Shown here: one piece after another, positions 10,376-20,379 of the stretch
How the letters are laid out: every line of letters starts with the position of its first letter
How positions within the stretch are numbered: the first letter of the stretch is position 1
Notes under the pieces: generated by a model
What the model saw: the letters and a program-made list of their open reading frames with translations, nothing else
The model's database searches: none
Told to the model about the DNA's origin: nothing
Program-made: the position numbers and the translations under genes
Assembly (NCBI GenBank): GCA_013002205.1
Contig: JABDKN010000104.1
Location: 1-62,997, forward strand
Length of the DNA stretch: 62,997 nucleotides
From: Granulosicoccus sp.
GTDB lineage: Bacteria; Pseudomonadota; Gammaproteobacteria; Granulosicoccales; Granulosicoccaceae
Direction: 5' to 3'

Positions 10376-10666
10376 ATGAGTCCACTAGCCGTGGACAGGC
10401 ACATGACGGAATACGACGAATCAGGACAGGTGCAGACTCACTGTGTAAGCACAGTGGTGCTGCGCTGTCAGCCCGTGGAACTGTACAAGATCCTTAAATT
10501 CGAGGGGCTTGCCGGCAGCGGTGCGGAAGCCAAACAGCTCATCGACGATGGCCAGGTCCGGGTCAACGGGCAGGCAGAACACCGGCGTCGACGCAAGATA
10601 GTGGCCAGCGACAGGATTGACTATGCAGGCCACCAGTTACTGATCGTGGTCGACGATGCCGGCTGA
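10376..10666 (+). CDS. S4-domain RNA-binding protein (YbcJ-like)
   Basis: This 96-residue protein is essentially one S4 RNA-binding domain: KILKFEGLAGSGAEAKQLIDDGQVRVNGQAEHRRRRKI, here shown in part, is the alpha-L motif used by ribosomal and tRNA-interacting proteins. It resembles E. coli YbcJ. I use the ATG at 10376 because an AAGG element lies upstream; an in-frame ATG at 10403 is an alternative. Its 3' end overlaps the hybrid kinase start by 11 bases, so translation of the two is probably coupled. Confidence 0.82.
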   Translation: MSPLAVDRHMTEYDESGQVQTHCVSTVVLRCQPVELYKILKFEGLAGSGAEAKQLIDDGQVRVNGQAEHRRRRKIVASDRIDYAGHQLLIVVDDAG

Positions 10667-12557
10667 ATCCATCAGCGCCCCTGCCCAGAGCATTCCGGAA
10701 CTACAGAGCCGGCGTGAACAGGACACCCGCATAGCGATGTTCCTGCTCCTGTGCGGCAATCTACCCTGGATCATCCTCGGATCCTTTACGGCAGGCCTTG
10801 CGCTGTTCATCGTTTTACAGGATCAGATACCCCTGAGTGTTCGTCTGCCCTGGTTTACGCTGGTGGTGGTGTTGACGCTGGGCCGGATCTTTTTACTTCG
10901 ACACTGGAAACTCCATGCAACGACCGGCGACAACGTCGACCGGCGTATACTGATCGCGACATTGACCGCGTTCATCATGGCCGTCAGTTTTGGCACACTG
11001 GCTTTTCTTGCCGTGTCGGAAGACGACCCGCTGATGAGTCTCCTGGTGGTCATGGTACTGACCGGGATGGTAGCCAGCGCAACGGCATCCATTTCGCATC
11101 TTTTACCGATGTACCTGCTGTATATCTTTCCGGTCATGGTTCCGGTTGCCCTGCGCCTGGCCGGTCTCGAGCAGTCCGGTTATCACTGGCTTGCAGGACT
11201 TATCCTGATATATCTGATCGTGTGCCTGGGCACATCGCGCAGCATACGTGCATCGATAATGCATTCGATAAACGTGCGTTATGAGAACCTGAATCTGCTG
11301 GAGAACCTCCGGCAGGAAAAGCAACGGGCAGAAGTGGCGCTCAAACGTGAGGAACAGGCCAATCACGCAAAATCAAAGTTTCTTGCCGCAGCCAGTCATG
11401 ACCTGCGCCAACCTTTGCATTCACTGAGACTGTTTACGGCCACACTGGCGTTACAGATGCACGATACCGAACACAAGACACTGGTCTCCCAGATTGACAC
11501 ATCCGTCAAGTCGCTCGAAGAACTGTTCAACGCTTTGCTGGATATATCCAAACTGGATGCGGGAACGTTCACTGTGGACAAGCAACATGTCTACCTGGAT
11601 AGCCTGCTTTGGCAGATCGAGGGAGAATTCAAACCACTGGCTCACGAAAAACAACTCTATCTGCATGTGGAACTGACCGACCACGTCATCTACACCGATG
11701 CGTTACTGCTGGAGCGTCTGATAAGAAATCTGGCCAGCAATGCCATTCGTTATACAAGCAGTGGCGGCGTCAGCCTGAACACGCGTGTGGATCAGCAGCG
11801 CGTCTGGATTTCGATCGCCGACACCGGTGTTGGTATCCCCGTCTCAGAGCAGGCACGTGTGTTTGAAGAGTTCGTACAGCTGGGTAATATCGAACGTGAT
11901 CGCAACCAGGGTATCGGTCTGGGCCTGTCTATCGTCAAGCGGCTCTCGGTGTTACTGGACGTGCAGGTGGATGTCCAGTCCCAACCCGGGCAGGGAACGA
12001 CCTTCACCATCGGTGTGCCTCTGGGCGATGCCATGCAATGCCGGTATTCGCCGAATCTGACCGCAGGCATGGAAGATCAGCTGGATTCTCTCTTCGTCCT
12101 GGTCATCGATGACGAAGAGGAAGTGTGTCTGGCGGTGGAGGGGCTGCTGGAGACCTGGGGGTGTATCGTCATGACCGCCACTTCCGGAGATGCCGCCGTG
12201 CAACAGCTTGACGAGATTGGCGAGTTGCCGGACGTACTGCTCAGCGACTACCGTTTACGTGACGGGGAAACCGGTGGTGAGGTCATTCAGCGCATTCGTA
12301 CGACGGTGGATCGTGACATACCCGCAATCATACTGACCGGGGATATCGCACCGGACAGACTCAAGGAGATTCAGGCACTGGGCTTTCCCATGCTGCACAA
12401 ACCTTGCGAGCCGGAGGTACTGCGTCAGTTGTTGTCAAGTGCAACCAGGTCCGGTGCAGATACGCACGGGCAGTCCGTCGACGATGCGGATATAGCCGAC
12501 CGCATGAGCACCGATACTGCGTTGCTGAGTGAAGTGCGAACCGGTAACAGTCGTTAG
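10656..12557 (+). CDS. Hybrid histidine kinase with C-terminal receiver
   Basis: A 633-residue inner-membrane sensor kinase. Residues about 25-200 form roughly six membrane helices with no large periplasmic loop, so it may sense a membrane or intracellular cue. A short coiled-coil leads to the dimerisation domain with phospho-His248 in AASHDLRQPLHSL. The ATPase domain has N, G1 (ADTGVGIP) and G2 (GIGLGLSI) boxes. The receiver (about 475-595) has a normal phospho-Asp531 in LLSDYRLRDG and Lys in HKPCEP. The FLAAASHDLRQPLH type often works with LuxR-like regulators, none of which is adjacent. Its stop codon abuts the stop of the convergent S9 peptidase. Confidence 0.92.
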   Translation: MPAESISAPAQSIPELQSRREQDTRIAMFLLLCGNLPWIILGSFTAGLALFIVLQDQIPLSVRLPWFTLVVVLTLGRIFLLRHWKLHATTGDNVDRRILIATLTAFIMAVSFGTLAFLAVSEDDPLMSLLVVMVLTGMVASATASISHLLPMYLLYIFPVMVPVALRLAGLEQSGYHWLAGLILIYLIVCLGTSRSIRASIMHSINVRYENLNLLENLRQEKQRAEVALKREEQANHAKSKFLAAASHDLRQPLHSLRLFTATLALQMHDTEHKTLVSQIDTSVKSLEELFNALLDISKLDAGTFTVDKQHVYLDSLLWQIEGEFKPLAHEKQLYLHVELTDHVIYTDALLLERLIRNLASNAIRYTSSGGVSLNTRVDQQRVWISIADTGVGIPVSEQARVFEEFVQLGNIERDRNQGIGLGLSIVKRLSVLLDVQVDVQSQPGQGTTFTIGVPLGDAMQCRYSPNLTAGMEDQLDSLFVLVIDDEEEVCLAVEGLLETWGCIVMTATSGDAAVQQLDEIGELPDVLLSDYRLRDGETGGEVIQRIRTTVDRDIPAIILTGDIAPDRLKEIQALGFPMLHKPCEPEVLRQLLSSATRSGADTHGQSVDDADIADRMSTDTALLSEVRTGNSR

Positions 12558-14495
12558 CTATAAATTCCGGGTATCCAGTGGAATAGTTTCGCCCGATGGT
12601 TCGAAATCGAATATACGCGCATAGAAACTCAACTCTGCACGGATGGCGGTCATGATCGTCGAGGCCTGCCGAAACCCGTGTTGTTCTCCGGCGAATTCCA
12701 GGTAGGCCACCGGTACTCCGCGCCGGTCAAGTGCATCGACGATCATGCGGGACTGGTTCGGCGGCACGATGGTATCGTCTGCACCCTGCAGTACGATCAT
12801 CGGTGCAGAAAAACCTGCCAGATGATTGATGGGTGAACGCGCAGCATAGACCTGCGCATCCTCTGGCCAGGCACCGATCAGGCTGTCGAGATAGCGGGAC
12901 TCGAACTTGTGTGTATCCCTGGCCAGAGCTTCCAGATCCGCAACGCCATACAGGCTGGCTCCGGCTGTAAAGGTGTCATGAAAGGCCAGTGCCGAGAGGA
13001 CAGTGTATCCGCCGGCACTGCCTCCGCGGATGATCAGGCGTGCCGGATCGACATCACCGCGAGCGACCAGGAATTGGGCGACGGCGACGCAGTCCTGCAC
13101 ATCGACAACTCCCCACTGAGCATCCAGCTTCTTGCGGTAGCGTCGACCGTAGCCACTGCTGCCGCGATAATTGACATCCACAACAGCAAATCCTCGGCTT
13201 GTCCAGAAGCGCTGTGCCAGTGACAACTGTGACCGAGCAGCCGAGGTCGGACCACCGTGCGCCAGTACTATCAGGGGAGGCTTTTCGCCCTCGGGTGCGT
13301 GGTAGTCCGGATTTGCCGGTGCGTAGTAGAGTGCATGCGCCTCGTCCTCCCCGGCACTACCGGTCGGAAACGTAATGACCTCCGGTGCTGCAAGATAGCC
13401 AGTGGACAGTGGCAGTGTGCGTGCCTGCCTGACGGTGCGGCCATTGAAATGCACCGAGGTTTCCGCAGACCAGGAAGCACTCGCAAAGGCAAGCCTGTCA
13501 CCCGAACACCGTACAGAATGAAATGCAGTCTGCTGTGGATACCCGGCCAGATGATCGATGCCGTTCTCGAACCACGCTGCGATCACATTGCCCTGGCTGT
13601 CGAAGGCGTAGCGTGACAGGCCGAGTACCCACGGCGGATAACCGATTTCCCCCGCGTGCTGCCAGACAGGTTCATCGCAACCGCAGGCATACAATTGCCA
13701 CAGGTCCTGCCGGTCAGAGAGGTAGTGCAGCACCCCGTCAGGTGACCACCCGGGCTGGACGACCGATTCGTCCCGGCCACCGGCCATGTTTCGTACATCG
13801 TCCACCCGAATCGACTCGGCGCTGGACTGCAGCCCGGCGTGCATCAGTGTGGTGTCATCCCAGGGCATGTTCGGATGTTCCCACTGAATCCAGGCAAGGC
13901 TCGATCCGTCGGGAGAGAGACAGGGTGATGAATAGAAATCGCTTCCGCTGATGAGATCGACACAGCGTTGCGAGCCGTCGGTGGCGATGGCGACCAGCAG
14001 GTTCTGGACGGACTCACCTGCCCAATCGCTCGCCGAATCGCTTGCGGACTCGTTGCCAGTCTCCGTATGGCGTTCTGCCACCGCTATCAGCCAGTGACCG
14101 TCCACGGTTGGTCGCATGTCGGCATAGCGCCAGGCACGCGCAGTCGGTGGGTCGGCAGTGAGCAGCACTGGTGTCTGGCCCGGTGACAGAACACGCAGCC
14201 GCTGATCACTGTAATCGACATACCATAGCGTACCGTGTTGTGCCCACCAGGCACCGCCTCCGTACTCATGTACCGTGGTCCTGACGTTGGCCTCTGGCGG
14301 TGTCACTTCCTGCACACGACCATCCTGCCAGCGCATGATGGCAACCCGACCGCCTTCGGCGGGCCTGGATTCTGCCCACCAGACACTCTCTCCATCGGGC
14401 ACCACTTCACTGATGCCGGCCGCCCCGGCGACCAGCATCTCGGCGCTCACCGGAGAAGGCCAGGTGCCATAGGGGGCTTGTTTACACTGAGTCAT
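12558..14495 (-). CDS. S9 family prolyl oligopeptidase-like peptidase
   Basis: A 645-residue serine peptidase with an N-terminal beta-propeller of TolB/WD-like repeats (about 30-380) and a C-terminal alpha/beta hydrolase domain. The catalytic Ser493 lies in GGSAGGY, the Asp in GADDTIVP (573 or 574) and His606 in GEQHGF. The HGGP oxyanion segment occurs in LIVLAHGGPTSAA. No signal peptide is seen, so it probably cleaves small peptides in the cytoplasm. It is divergent from the serine hydrolase-AnmK-Opp cluster, with about 140 bases between starts. A role in degrading imported peptides is therefore plausible but not shown. Confidence 0.9.
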   Translation of the reverse strand: MTQCKQAPYGTWPSPVSAEMLVAGAAGISEVVPDGESVWWAESRPAEGGRVAIMRWQDGRVQEVTPPEANVRTTVHEYGGGAWWAQHGTLWYVDYSDQRLRVLSPGQTPVLLTADPPTARAWRYADMRPTVDGHWLIAVAERHTETGNESASDSASDWAGESVQNLLVAIATDGSQRCVDLISGSDFYSSPCLSPDGSSLAWIQWEHPNMPWDDTTLMHAGLQSSAESIRVDDVRNMAGGRDESVVQPGWSPDGVLHYLSDRQDLWQLYACGCDEPVWQHAGEIGYPPWVLGLSRYAFDSQGNVIAAWFENGIDHLAGYPQQTAFHSVRCSGDRLAFASASWSAETSVHFNGRTVRQARTLPLSTGYLAAPEVITFPTGSAGEDEAHALYYAPANPDYHAPEGEKPPLIVLAHGGPTSAARSQLSLAQRFWTSRGFAVVDVNYRGSSGYGRRYRKKLDAQWGVVDVQDCVAVAQFLVARGDVDPARLIIRGGSAGGYTVLSALAFHDTFTAGASLYGVADLEALARDTHKFESRYLDSLIGAWPEDAQVYAARSPINHLAGFSAPMIVLQGADDTIVPPNQSRMIVDALDRRGVPVAYLEFAGEQHGFRQASTIMTAIRAELSFYARIFDFEPSGETIPLDTRNL

Positions 14496-14636
14496 CTCGT
14501 GAGATTTCCTGTGGTCTCTTTGCTGCCAGTATGGGAGGGCGATAGTCTACTATTCAGGTGGCACTCGGTACTTGCACGCGGCTGTGATACTGTGCGGCTA
14601 TTCTGCACCACTACAGCTTACACAAGCCGACTTCCG

Positions 14637-15656
14637 ATGAGCGTGATCGATGCTGCTGTCCAACGCGCCAGTGCGGTGGTGGATGACTATGTGCATTCAG
14701 GGCGAATACCCGGCGCAGTGCTGGGCATGGTCGACTCTGCAGGTAACAGGAGACTATTCGCTGCCGGTCTGGCCCAGTCATCCCCGCAGCAGCGACGCAT
14801 GGGCGAGGAGACCTGGTTCGATCTGGCCTCGCTGACCAAGGTCATCTTTACTGCACCTCGTATCCTGACATTGCTGGATGCCCAGGGTATCGGCCTGGAC
14901 GAGCCGTTGACACGCCTGCTCCCGGACTTGCGGCAATACGATAGGCATGCATGGGAGCGATCGGTCACTTTTGCCCAATGCCTGTCGCACCAGACGCCAT
15001 TTCCAGCCGTGGAACCGATATACACCTATGGGCAGGATGCAGAGCTTCTGCGTGCCTTTGTCCTGCAGCGACAGTGGAAGCGAAACACGGGAGCGCCGGT
15101 CTACTCAGATATCAATTACATTCTGCTTGGACTGGCTCTGGAGCGATTTCACGGCACACGGATCTGGTCGATGCCGACCGATGAAGGGTTTGCCTTTCAG
15201 GCCCCTGCGGAGCAATGCGCCGCTACCGAGTTCTGCACCTGGCGCAAGCGGCTGCTGTGCGGAGAGGTGCACGATGACAACTGCTGTGCATTGCAGGGTG
15301 CCGGACACGCAGGTCTGTTCGGTAATGCCACTGCCGTTCTGGATCATGCCTGCGAGCTACTGCAGGGAACCGGCCTGTCGGCGCACTGCATCGAGAACAT
15401 GCGAACACCGGTCAGTGCGACGCGAACGATGGGCTGGGAATGTGTCCACGACGGCTGGTCGGGTGGGGATGGCTGTACGGATCAGTGCATCGGCCACACA
15501 GGGTTTACCGGAACGGGACTTTGGGTTGACTTTGGGCACGAACATGCGTGGACCCTGCTGACCAATCGGATTCATCCGAGCCGACACACGGACAGTGGTA
15601 TCGGCAGACTGCGAGTGGAGGTTGCCAACGCCATCCATCGGCCGGTGGCCAGTTGA
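14637..15656 (+). CDS. Beta-lactamase-fold serine hydrolase, likely muropeptide-acting
   Basis: A 339-residue penicillin-binding-protein-like hydrolase. It has the nucleophile motif SLTK (S65, K68), a second motif YSD (156-158, in place of Y-x-N) and HTG (287-289, in place of KTG). No signal peptide is visible with the start at 14637. The open frame runs upstream to 14235 but overlaps the divergent peptidase. It ends 1 base before anmK, so the two are coupled. B. subtilis AmiE, a family relative, is a muramyl-L-alanine amidase in the MurNAc recycling operon; a similar cytoplasmic role is inferred here from context. Confidence 0.83.
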   Translation: MSVIDAAVQRASAVVDDYVHSGRIPGAVLGMVDSAGNRRLFAAGLAQSSPQQRRMGEETWFDLASLTKVIFTAPRILTLLDAQGIGLDEPLTRLLPDLRQYDRHAWERSVTFAQCLSHQTPFPAVEPIYTYGQDAELLRAFVLQRQWKRNTGAPVYSDINYILLGLALERFHGTRIWSMPTDEGFAFQAPAEQCAATEFCTWRKRLLCGEVHDDNCCALQGAGHAGLFGNATAVLDHACELLQGTGLSAHCIENMRTPVSATRTMGWECVHDGWSGGDGCTDQCIGHTGFTGTGLWVDFGHEHAWTLLTNRIHPSRHTDSGIGRLRVEVANAIHRPVAS

Positions 15657-15657
15657 C

Positions 15658-16797
15658 ATGTTCCGGTCCGTGAGCAGAAGGCCGGTGTGGGCTGTCGGCC
15701 TGATGACCGGAACGGTTCTGGATGGCAATATCGATGTGGCCCTGCTGCGTACCGACGGGCAGCGTATCGACGAATTCGGCGCCTACGCGCTGATGGCCTA
15801 CGATGATCTGACCCGGCAATTACTGGCAGATTCGCTGCAACAGGCCCAGGACTGGCAGTTCGGCCGGGAGGATCCGCCGGTGTTTGCCGAAACAGAACGT
15901 CGTCTGACGCTGGCGCAGGCCGGGGCAGTTCAGCAGCTTGTCCGGCAAGCCGGCCTGTGCATGGAGGATATCGGCGTAGTCGGCTTTCACGGGCAAACGG
16001 TTCTGCACCGTGCACCTGGTCCGGATCACCCGGGCAAGAGCCGTCAACTAGGCGATGGCGCGCTGATGGCGAGTACACTCGGCTGCACGGTCGTCCATGA
16101 CTTCAGGTCTGCGGACATCGCAGCGGGAGGGCAGGGTGCACCCCTGTCAGCGGTCTACCACCAGGCCCTGCTTGCGCGCATCAACGCCGGTTCGGATACG
16201 GCAGTCCTGAATCTGGGAGGGGTTGCCAACCTGACCTGGGCGGGCCCCGACGGCCACCTCATCGCGTTCGACACCGGCCCGGCCAATGCACCGTTGAATG
16301 ATTTCATTGCCAGTCATGCACTGGGCGACATGGATCGCGATGGCGCACTGGCTGCTCGTGGCCGGGTGGATGAGACGCGTCTGGATACGCTGCTGCAACA
16401 TCCCTTCCTGGCGCAGCCGTACCCCAGGTCGCTGGATCGATTCGATTTCACCGCCTCCATGGCAAATGGAATGAGTGTCTGTGACGGGGCCGCACTGTTG
16501 ACTGCCTTTATCGCGGCAGCGGTAGGCAGGGCACTCGATCTGCTGCCGGAGCGCCCGCAACGATTGATCGTCTGCGGTGGCGGCCGGCATAATCCAACGC
16601 TGATGCAGGAGCTTCGCAATCGCGCCGTCGATGCCTGCCAGCCTGCGGAAATCTGTGGATGGCGAGGAGACGCGATAGAGGCCGAATGTTTCGCCTACCT
16701 GGCTGTGCGTTCGCTGGCGGGCTTGCCCCTGAGTTTTCCATCCACTACCGGTGTGCCGCGACCGATGAGCGGTGGCGTCGTCAATTTCGCATCGTGA
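15658..16797 (+). CDS. anmK: Anhydro-N-acetylmuramic acid kinase
   Basis: AnmK opens the 1,6-anhydro ring of anhydro-MurNAc and phosphorylates it to MurNAc-6-phosphate during peptidoglycan recycling. The 379 residues have the ATP-binding LMTGTVLDGNIDVALL (the family MSGTSLDG motif in the variant form common in alphaproteobacteria), VGFHGQTVLHRAP, LGGVANLTW, FDTGPANAPLND and a C-terminal IVCGGGRHNPTLM. The start at 15658 lies just after the preceding stop; the frame extends to 15595 but would overlap. No murQ is present in the window. Confidence 0.93.
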   Translation: MFRSVSRRPVWAVGLMTGTVLDGNIDVALLRTDGQRIDEFGAYALMAYDDLTRQLLADSLQQAQDWQFGREDPPVFAETERRLTLAQAGAVQQLVRQAGLCMEDIGVVGFHGQTVLHRAPGPDHPGKSRQLGDGALMASTLGCTVVHDFRSADIAAGGQGAPLSAVYHQALLARINAGSDTAVLNLGGVANLTWAGPDGHLIAFDTGPANAPLNDFIASHALGDMDRDGALAARGRVDETRLDTLLQHPFLAQPYPRSLDRFDFTASMANGMSVCDGAALLTAFIAAAVGRALDLLPERPQRLIVCGGGRHNPTLMQELRNRAVDACQPAEICGWRGDAIEAECFAYLAVRSLAGLPLSFPSTTGVPRPMSGGVVNFAS

Positions 16798-16889
16798 CAT
16801 CGTAGATCACCTGATCGGTTCATGGTCGAGCTTGCGCAGACCCGGTCAGCGCAGATAAAGTGACTGACTGGTCAATCCCGGGGAATATC

Positions 16890-18485
16890 ATGATGACTGC
16901 AGGACGCCTGCAACAGGCTTTGAGCGCTGCTTTGCTGGCAGCGGCGATTGGCACACCATTTATGAGCGCCCAGGCCGCCACGATCAATATCCACAATGGC
17001 GCTGATCCCACCTCGCTGGACCCGCACAAGCTCTCCGGTGACTGGGAGAACCGCATAGCAGGGGATATATTTGAAGGGCTGGTAACCGAAGACCCGGCGG
17101 CCCAACCTATTGCCGCCCAGGCATCGGCATGGACGGTCTCGGATGACGGGCTGGTGTACACGTTCACATTGCGCGAAGGGATACAGTGGAGCGATGGCGA
17201 ACCGGTCACCGCCAGCGATTTCGTGTTTGCCTTGCAGCGCCTGATGAATCCACAGACCGCCGCAATCTATGCCTATCTGCAATACCCGATCAAGAATGCT
17301 CAGGCCATCAATACCGGTGAGTTAAGCGATCTCAACGAACTGGGCGTCAAGGCACTGGATGACAGGACACTGGAAATCACGCTGGAGCGCCCCACTCCCT
17401 ATTTCATCGGGGCTCTGACACATTACACAGCCTATCCACTTCCACAGCACGTAATGGCTGCCGTCGGCGAAGACTGGGTCAAGATTGACAACATCGTCAC
17501 CAACGGCCCCTACAAACCGGTGGACTGGGTGCCAGGCTCGCATGTGACCACGGTCAGGCATGACGGGTATTATGATGCGGCGAATGTCCAAATCGACGGG
17601 GCGACGTTCTATGTACTGGAAGATGAATCCGCCGCACTCAAGCGCTATCGTGCGGGGGAGTTCGATGTTCTGACCGAGTTCCCGACAGATCAGTATGAAT
17701 GGATGCTGGAAAACCTGCCAGGCCAGGTTCAGGTCGCACCATTTGCAGGCCTGTATTATTACGTGATCAACCACAATAAACCGCCATTCGACAAAGTCGA
17801 TGTGCGTAAGGCCCTGTCGATGGCGATCAATCGGGAAGTCATCGGACCGCAGATTCTGGGTACCGGAGAACTGCCCGCCTATTCATGGGTGCCGCCGGGA
17901 ATGGCCAACTACGATCAGCCGTACATGGTTGACTGGAAGGATATGCCCTACACGGAAAAGCTTGCCGAAGCCAGCAGACTTCTCGATGGTGCGGGCTTCA
18001 ACAGCAGCAATCCGCTCAAGCTGCAGTTGCGCTACAACACCAACGAGAATCACAAGCGTATAGCCGTTGCGATCGCCGCCATGTGGAAACCCCTGGGTGT
18101 GGATGTCGAGTTGTATAACACCGAAACCAAGGTGCACTACGACGAGCTGCAACGTGGTGTGCTGGATGTAGCCAGAGCCGGTTGGCTGGCGGACTACAAT
18201 GATGCGGACAACTTCCTGAATCTGCTGAAGTCCACAGTGGAGCACAACTACGGTCGTTACAACAGTCCGGAATTTGACTCCTTGCTGGACCAGGCGAACG
18301 CATCGACGAACGTACAACAGCGTGCCCAACTGCTGCATGCAGCGGAAAAAAAAGCGATGGGCGATGCGGCCGCCATACCCATCTATTATTACCTGGCGCG
18401 CAACGTGGTATCACCCAGGGTCAAAGGCTTTGTCAACAACGCGTTTGATATTCACCGGACGCGCTGGTTGCAACTGGTGGACTAG
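16890..18485 (+). CDS. Oligopeptide ABC transporter, periplasmic binding protein
   Basis: An SBP_bac_5 (OppA/MppA-like) protein of 531 residues with a signal peptide; cleavage is likely after the Ala-rich MSAQA (about residue 29-30). Mature sequence begins with INIHNGADPTSLDPHKL, a hallmark of the family, and contains ISDGLVYTF-like and IQWSDGEPVTASDFVFALQRL segments. A GGGGA element sits 5 bases before the ATG at 16890; a GTG at 16860 is less likely. It lies 92 bases after anmK and heads a transporter operon. MppA of E. coli binds murein tripeptide, so a murein peptide is a reasonable ligand (inference). Confidence 0.92.
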   Translation: MMTAGRLQQALSAALLAAAIGTPFMSAQAATINIHNGADPTSLDPHKLSGDWENRIAGDIFEGLVTEDPAAQPIAAQASAWTVSDDGLVYTFTLREGIQWSDGEPVTASDFVFALQRLMNPQTAAIYAYLQYPIKNAQAINTGELSDLNELGVKALDDRTLEITLERPTPYFIGALTHYTAYPLPQHVMAAVGEDWVKIDNIVTNGPYKPVDWVPGSHVTTVRHDGYYDAANVQIDGATFYVLEDESAALKRYRAGEFDVLTEFPTDQYEWMLENLPGQVQVAPFAGLYYYVINHNKPPFDKVDVRKALSMAINREVIGPQILGTGELPAYSWVPPGMANYDQPYMVDWKDMPYTEKLAEASRLLDGAGFNSSNPLKLQLRYNTNENHKRIAVAIAAMWKPLGVDVELYNTETKVHYDELQRGVLDVARAGWLADYNDADNFLNLLKSTVEHNYGRYNSPEFDSLLDQANASTNVQQRAQLLHAAEKKAMGDAAAIPIYYYLARNVVSPRVKGFVNNAFDIHRTRWLQLVD

Positions 18486-18541
18486 TACGGCCATTCGGCC
18501 TCCAGCGGCTACGCGTCCAATCGCCAGGCACGGTACATCTC

Positions 18542-19465
18542 ATGCTGACATACGCATTGCGTCGCCTGCTGACCACGATACCGGTCCTGTGGGTTGCGAT
18601 CACGGCTTGTTTTTTCATACTCAGGCTGGCCCCGGGTGGACCGTTCGATGGTGAACGCCCCTTGCCTGATGCCATCAGGCAGAATCTGGCGGCGCACTAT
18701 AACCTTGACAGGTCACTGGTCGAGCAATACCTCATCTACCTCGGTAAACTGCTCAAGGGAGATCTGGGCCCTTCGTTCATTAATCAGGATTTCACGGTCG
18801 TCGAACAATTGATGATCGGTCTGCCCTACACGCTGACTGTGGGTGGCACCGCGTTTCTGCTGTCCATCGTCGCAGGTATCAGTGCGGGAATCCTGGGATA
18901 CATGTACCGCAACAGCTTCCCCGACTATCTGCTGGGCATCGTGGTGTTGACCGGCCTGGTGTTGCCAAACTTTCTGCTCGCGCCGATATTCCAGTTGATC
19001 TTTGGCCTGAAGCTGGAATGGTTGCCGGTGGGAGGTTGGGGTGGCGGTGCGGCCGTGAACATCGTCCTGCCTGTCGTCGTGCTGGCACTTCCACACGTTG
19101 CACGAATCTCCAGACTGACGCGGGCATCGATGATCGAAGTGATGCACAGCCACTATATACGCACGGCCCGTTCCCGCGGCTTGAGCAAGGCAAGTATCAT
19201 CTGGCGTCATGCCCTGAAACCCACACTGACACCCGTGGTCTCGTACCTGGGGCCCGCAGCAGGCTTCCTGTTGACCGGTTCGCTAGTGGTGGAAACGATT
19301 TTCGGTCTCCCCGGTATCGGGCGCTATTTCATCAACGCGGCACTGAATCGTGATTACGGAATGGTATTGGGGACGGTTATTTTCTATATGATCCTGATCG
19401 TGGTGCTCAATCTGGTCGTGGATGTCCTGTATGCCTGGCTGGACCCGAGAGTGCGATCCACTTGA
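18542..19465 (+). CDS. Oligopeptide ABC transporter permease (OppB-like)
   Basis: A 307-residue BPD_transp_1 inner-membrane permease with six helices. It starts MLTYALRRLLTTIPVLW, typical of OppB, and carries the N-terminal periplasmic loop with FNDERPLP-like sequence before about residue 45 and the cytoplasmic EAA-type loop ARSRGLSKASIIWRHAL (about 205-225). It overlaps oppC by four bases (TTGA), so translation is coupled. Confidence 0.93.
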   Translation: MLTYALRRLLTTIPVLWVAITACFFILRLAPGGPFDGERPLPDAIRQNLAAHYNLDRSLVEQYLIYLGKLLKGDLGPSFINQDFTVVEQLMIGLPYTLTVGGTAFLLSIVAGISAGILGYMYRNSFPDYLLGIVVLTGLVLPNFLLAPIFQLIFGLKLEWLPVGGWGGGAAVNIVLPVVVLALPHVARISRLTRASMIEVMHSHYIRTARSRGLSKASIIWRHALKPTLTPVVSYLGPAAGFLLTGSLVVETIFGLPGIGRYFINAALNRDYGMVLGTVIFYMILIVVLNLVVDVLYAWLDPRVRST

Positions 19466-20379
19466 TCTTCCGATCGTCCAGACTTGCCGCCGTTGAAGCA
19501 TCCCTGGCCGGGGGGTCACCGCCCTTACCTGGCCGCAGCCAGTTGCAGGATGCACTGGCTCGCCTGGTACGCAACAAGGGCGCCATGGTTTCCCTGGCGA
19601 TGCTGTGCCTGCTGATCGTGCTGGCGATCGCAGGTCCCTGGTTCATCCCCCACAACTACGAGGATCCGGACTGGTCAGCCTTTCGCTCACCGCCATCACT
19701 GGCTGACGGACACTGGTTCGGGACGGACCAGAACGGTCGTGATCTGCTGGCGCGAACGTTGTTCGGTACCCGGGTATCGCTACTGGTGGCCTTGATCGCA
19801 ACACTCGTTTCAGTGGTCATCGGCGTCACTTACGGGGCATTCGCAGGGTATGTCGGTGGCCGTGCTGATCAGGCCATGATGCGCTTTGTCGATGTCATGT
19901 ACGCCCTGCCGTCCATTCTGTTCGTGATCCTGCTGATGGTTATTTTCGGGCGCAACGTGTTCCTGCTCTTTGCGGCAATCGGTGCGCTGGAGTGGCTCAC
20001 CATGGCGCGTATCGTGCGCGGCCAGACGCTGTCAATCAAGCAGCGCGAGTTCATCGAGGCTGCCCGTGCCGCGGGTCTCGGAACCGGGGCGATCGTGTTC
20101 AGGCATATCGTGCCAAACCTGCTGGGACCGGTGGTCATCTACGCCACGCTGACCATTCCTGAAGTCGTCGTGGTGGAGAGCTTCCTGTCCTATCTGGGCT
20201 TCGGCATCCAGGAGCCGTTGACTTCACTCGGAACGCTGATTGCAGAAGGCACGAATGTGCTGGAAGTGTTGCCCTGGCTGCTGTGGTTTCCAGCGGCTTT
20301 TCTGATTCTGCTGCTCCTGAGCCTGCTGTTCATTGGCGATGGACTTCGAGATGCCTTTGACCCGCGAGAGCGCGGATGA
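19462..20379 (+). CDS. Oligopeptide ABC transporter permease (OppC-like)
   Basis: A 305-residue inner-membrane permease that pairs with the OppB-like subunit. It begins at a TTG that overlaps the preceding stop. Signature regions are DWSAFRSPPSLADGHWFGTDQNGRDLLAR (quoted in part: HWFGTDQNGRDLLAR) and the EAA loop EAARAAGLGTGAIVFRHIVP. The end overlaps the ATPase gene start by four bases (ATGA). Confidence 0.93.
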   Translation: MIFRSSRLAAVEASLAGGSPPLPGRSQLQDALARLVRNKGAMVSLAMLCLLIVLAIAGPWFIPHNYEDPDWSAFRSPPSLADGHWFGTDQNGRDLLARTLFGTRVSLLVALIATLVSVVIGVTYGAFAGYVGGRADQAMMRFVDVMYALPSILFVILLMVIFGRNVFLLFAAIGALEWLTMARIVRGQTLSIKQREFIEAARAAGLGTGAIVFRHIVPNLLGPVVIYATLTIPEVVVVESFLSYLGFGIQEPLTSLGTLIAEGTNVLEVLPWLLWFPAAFLILLLLSLLFIGDGLRDAFDPRERG

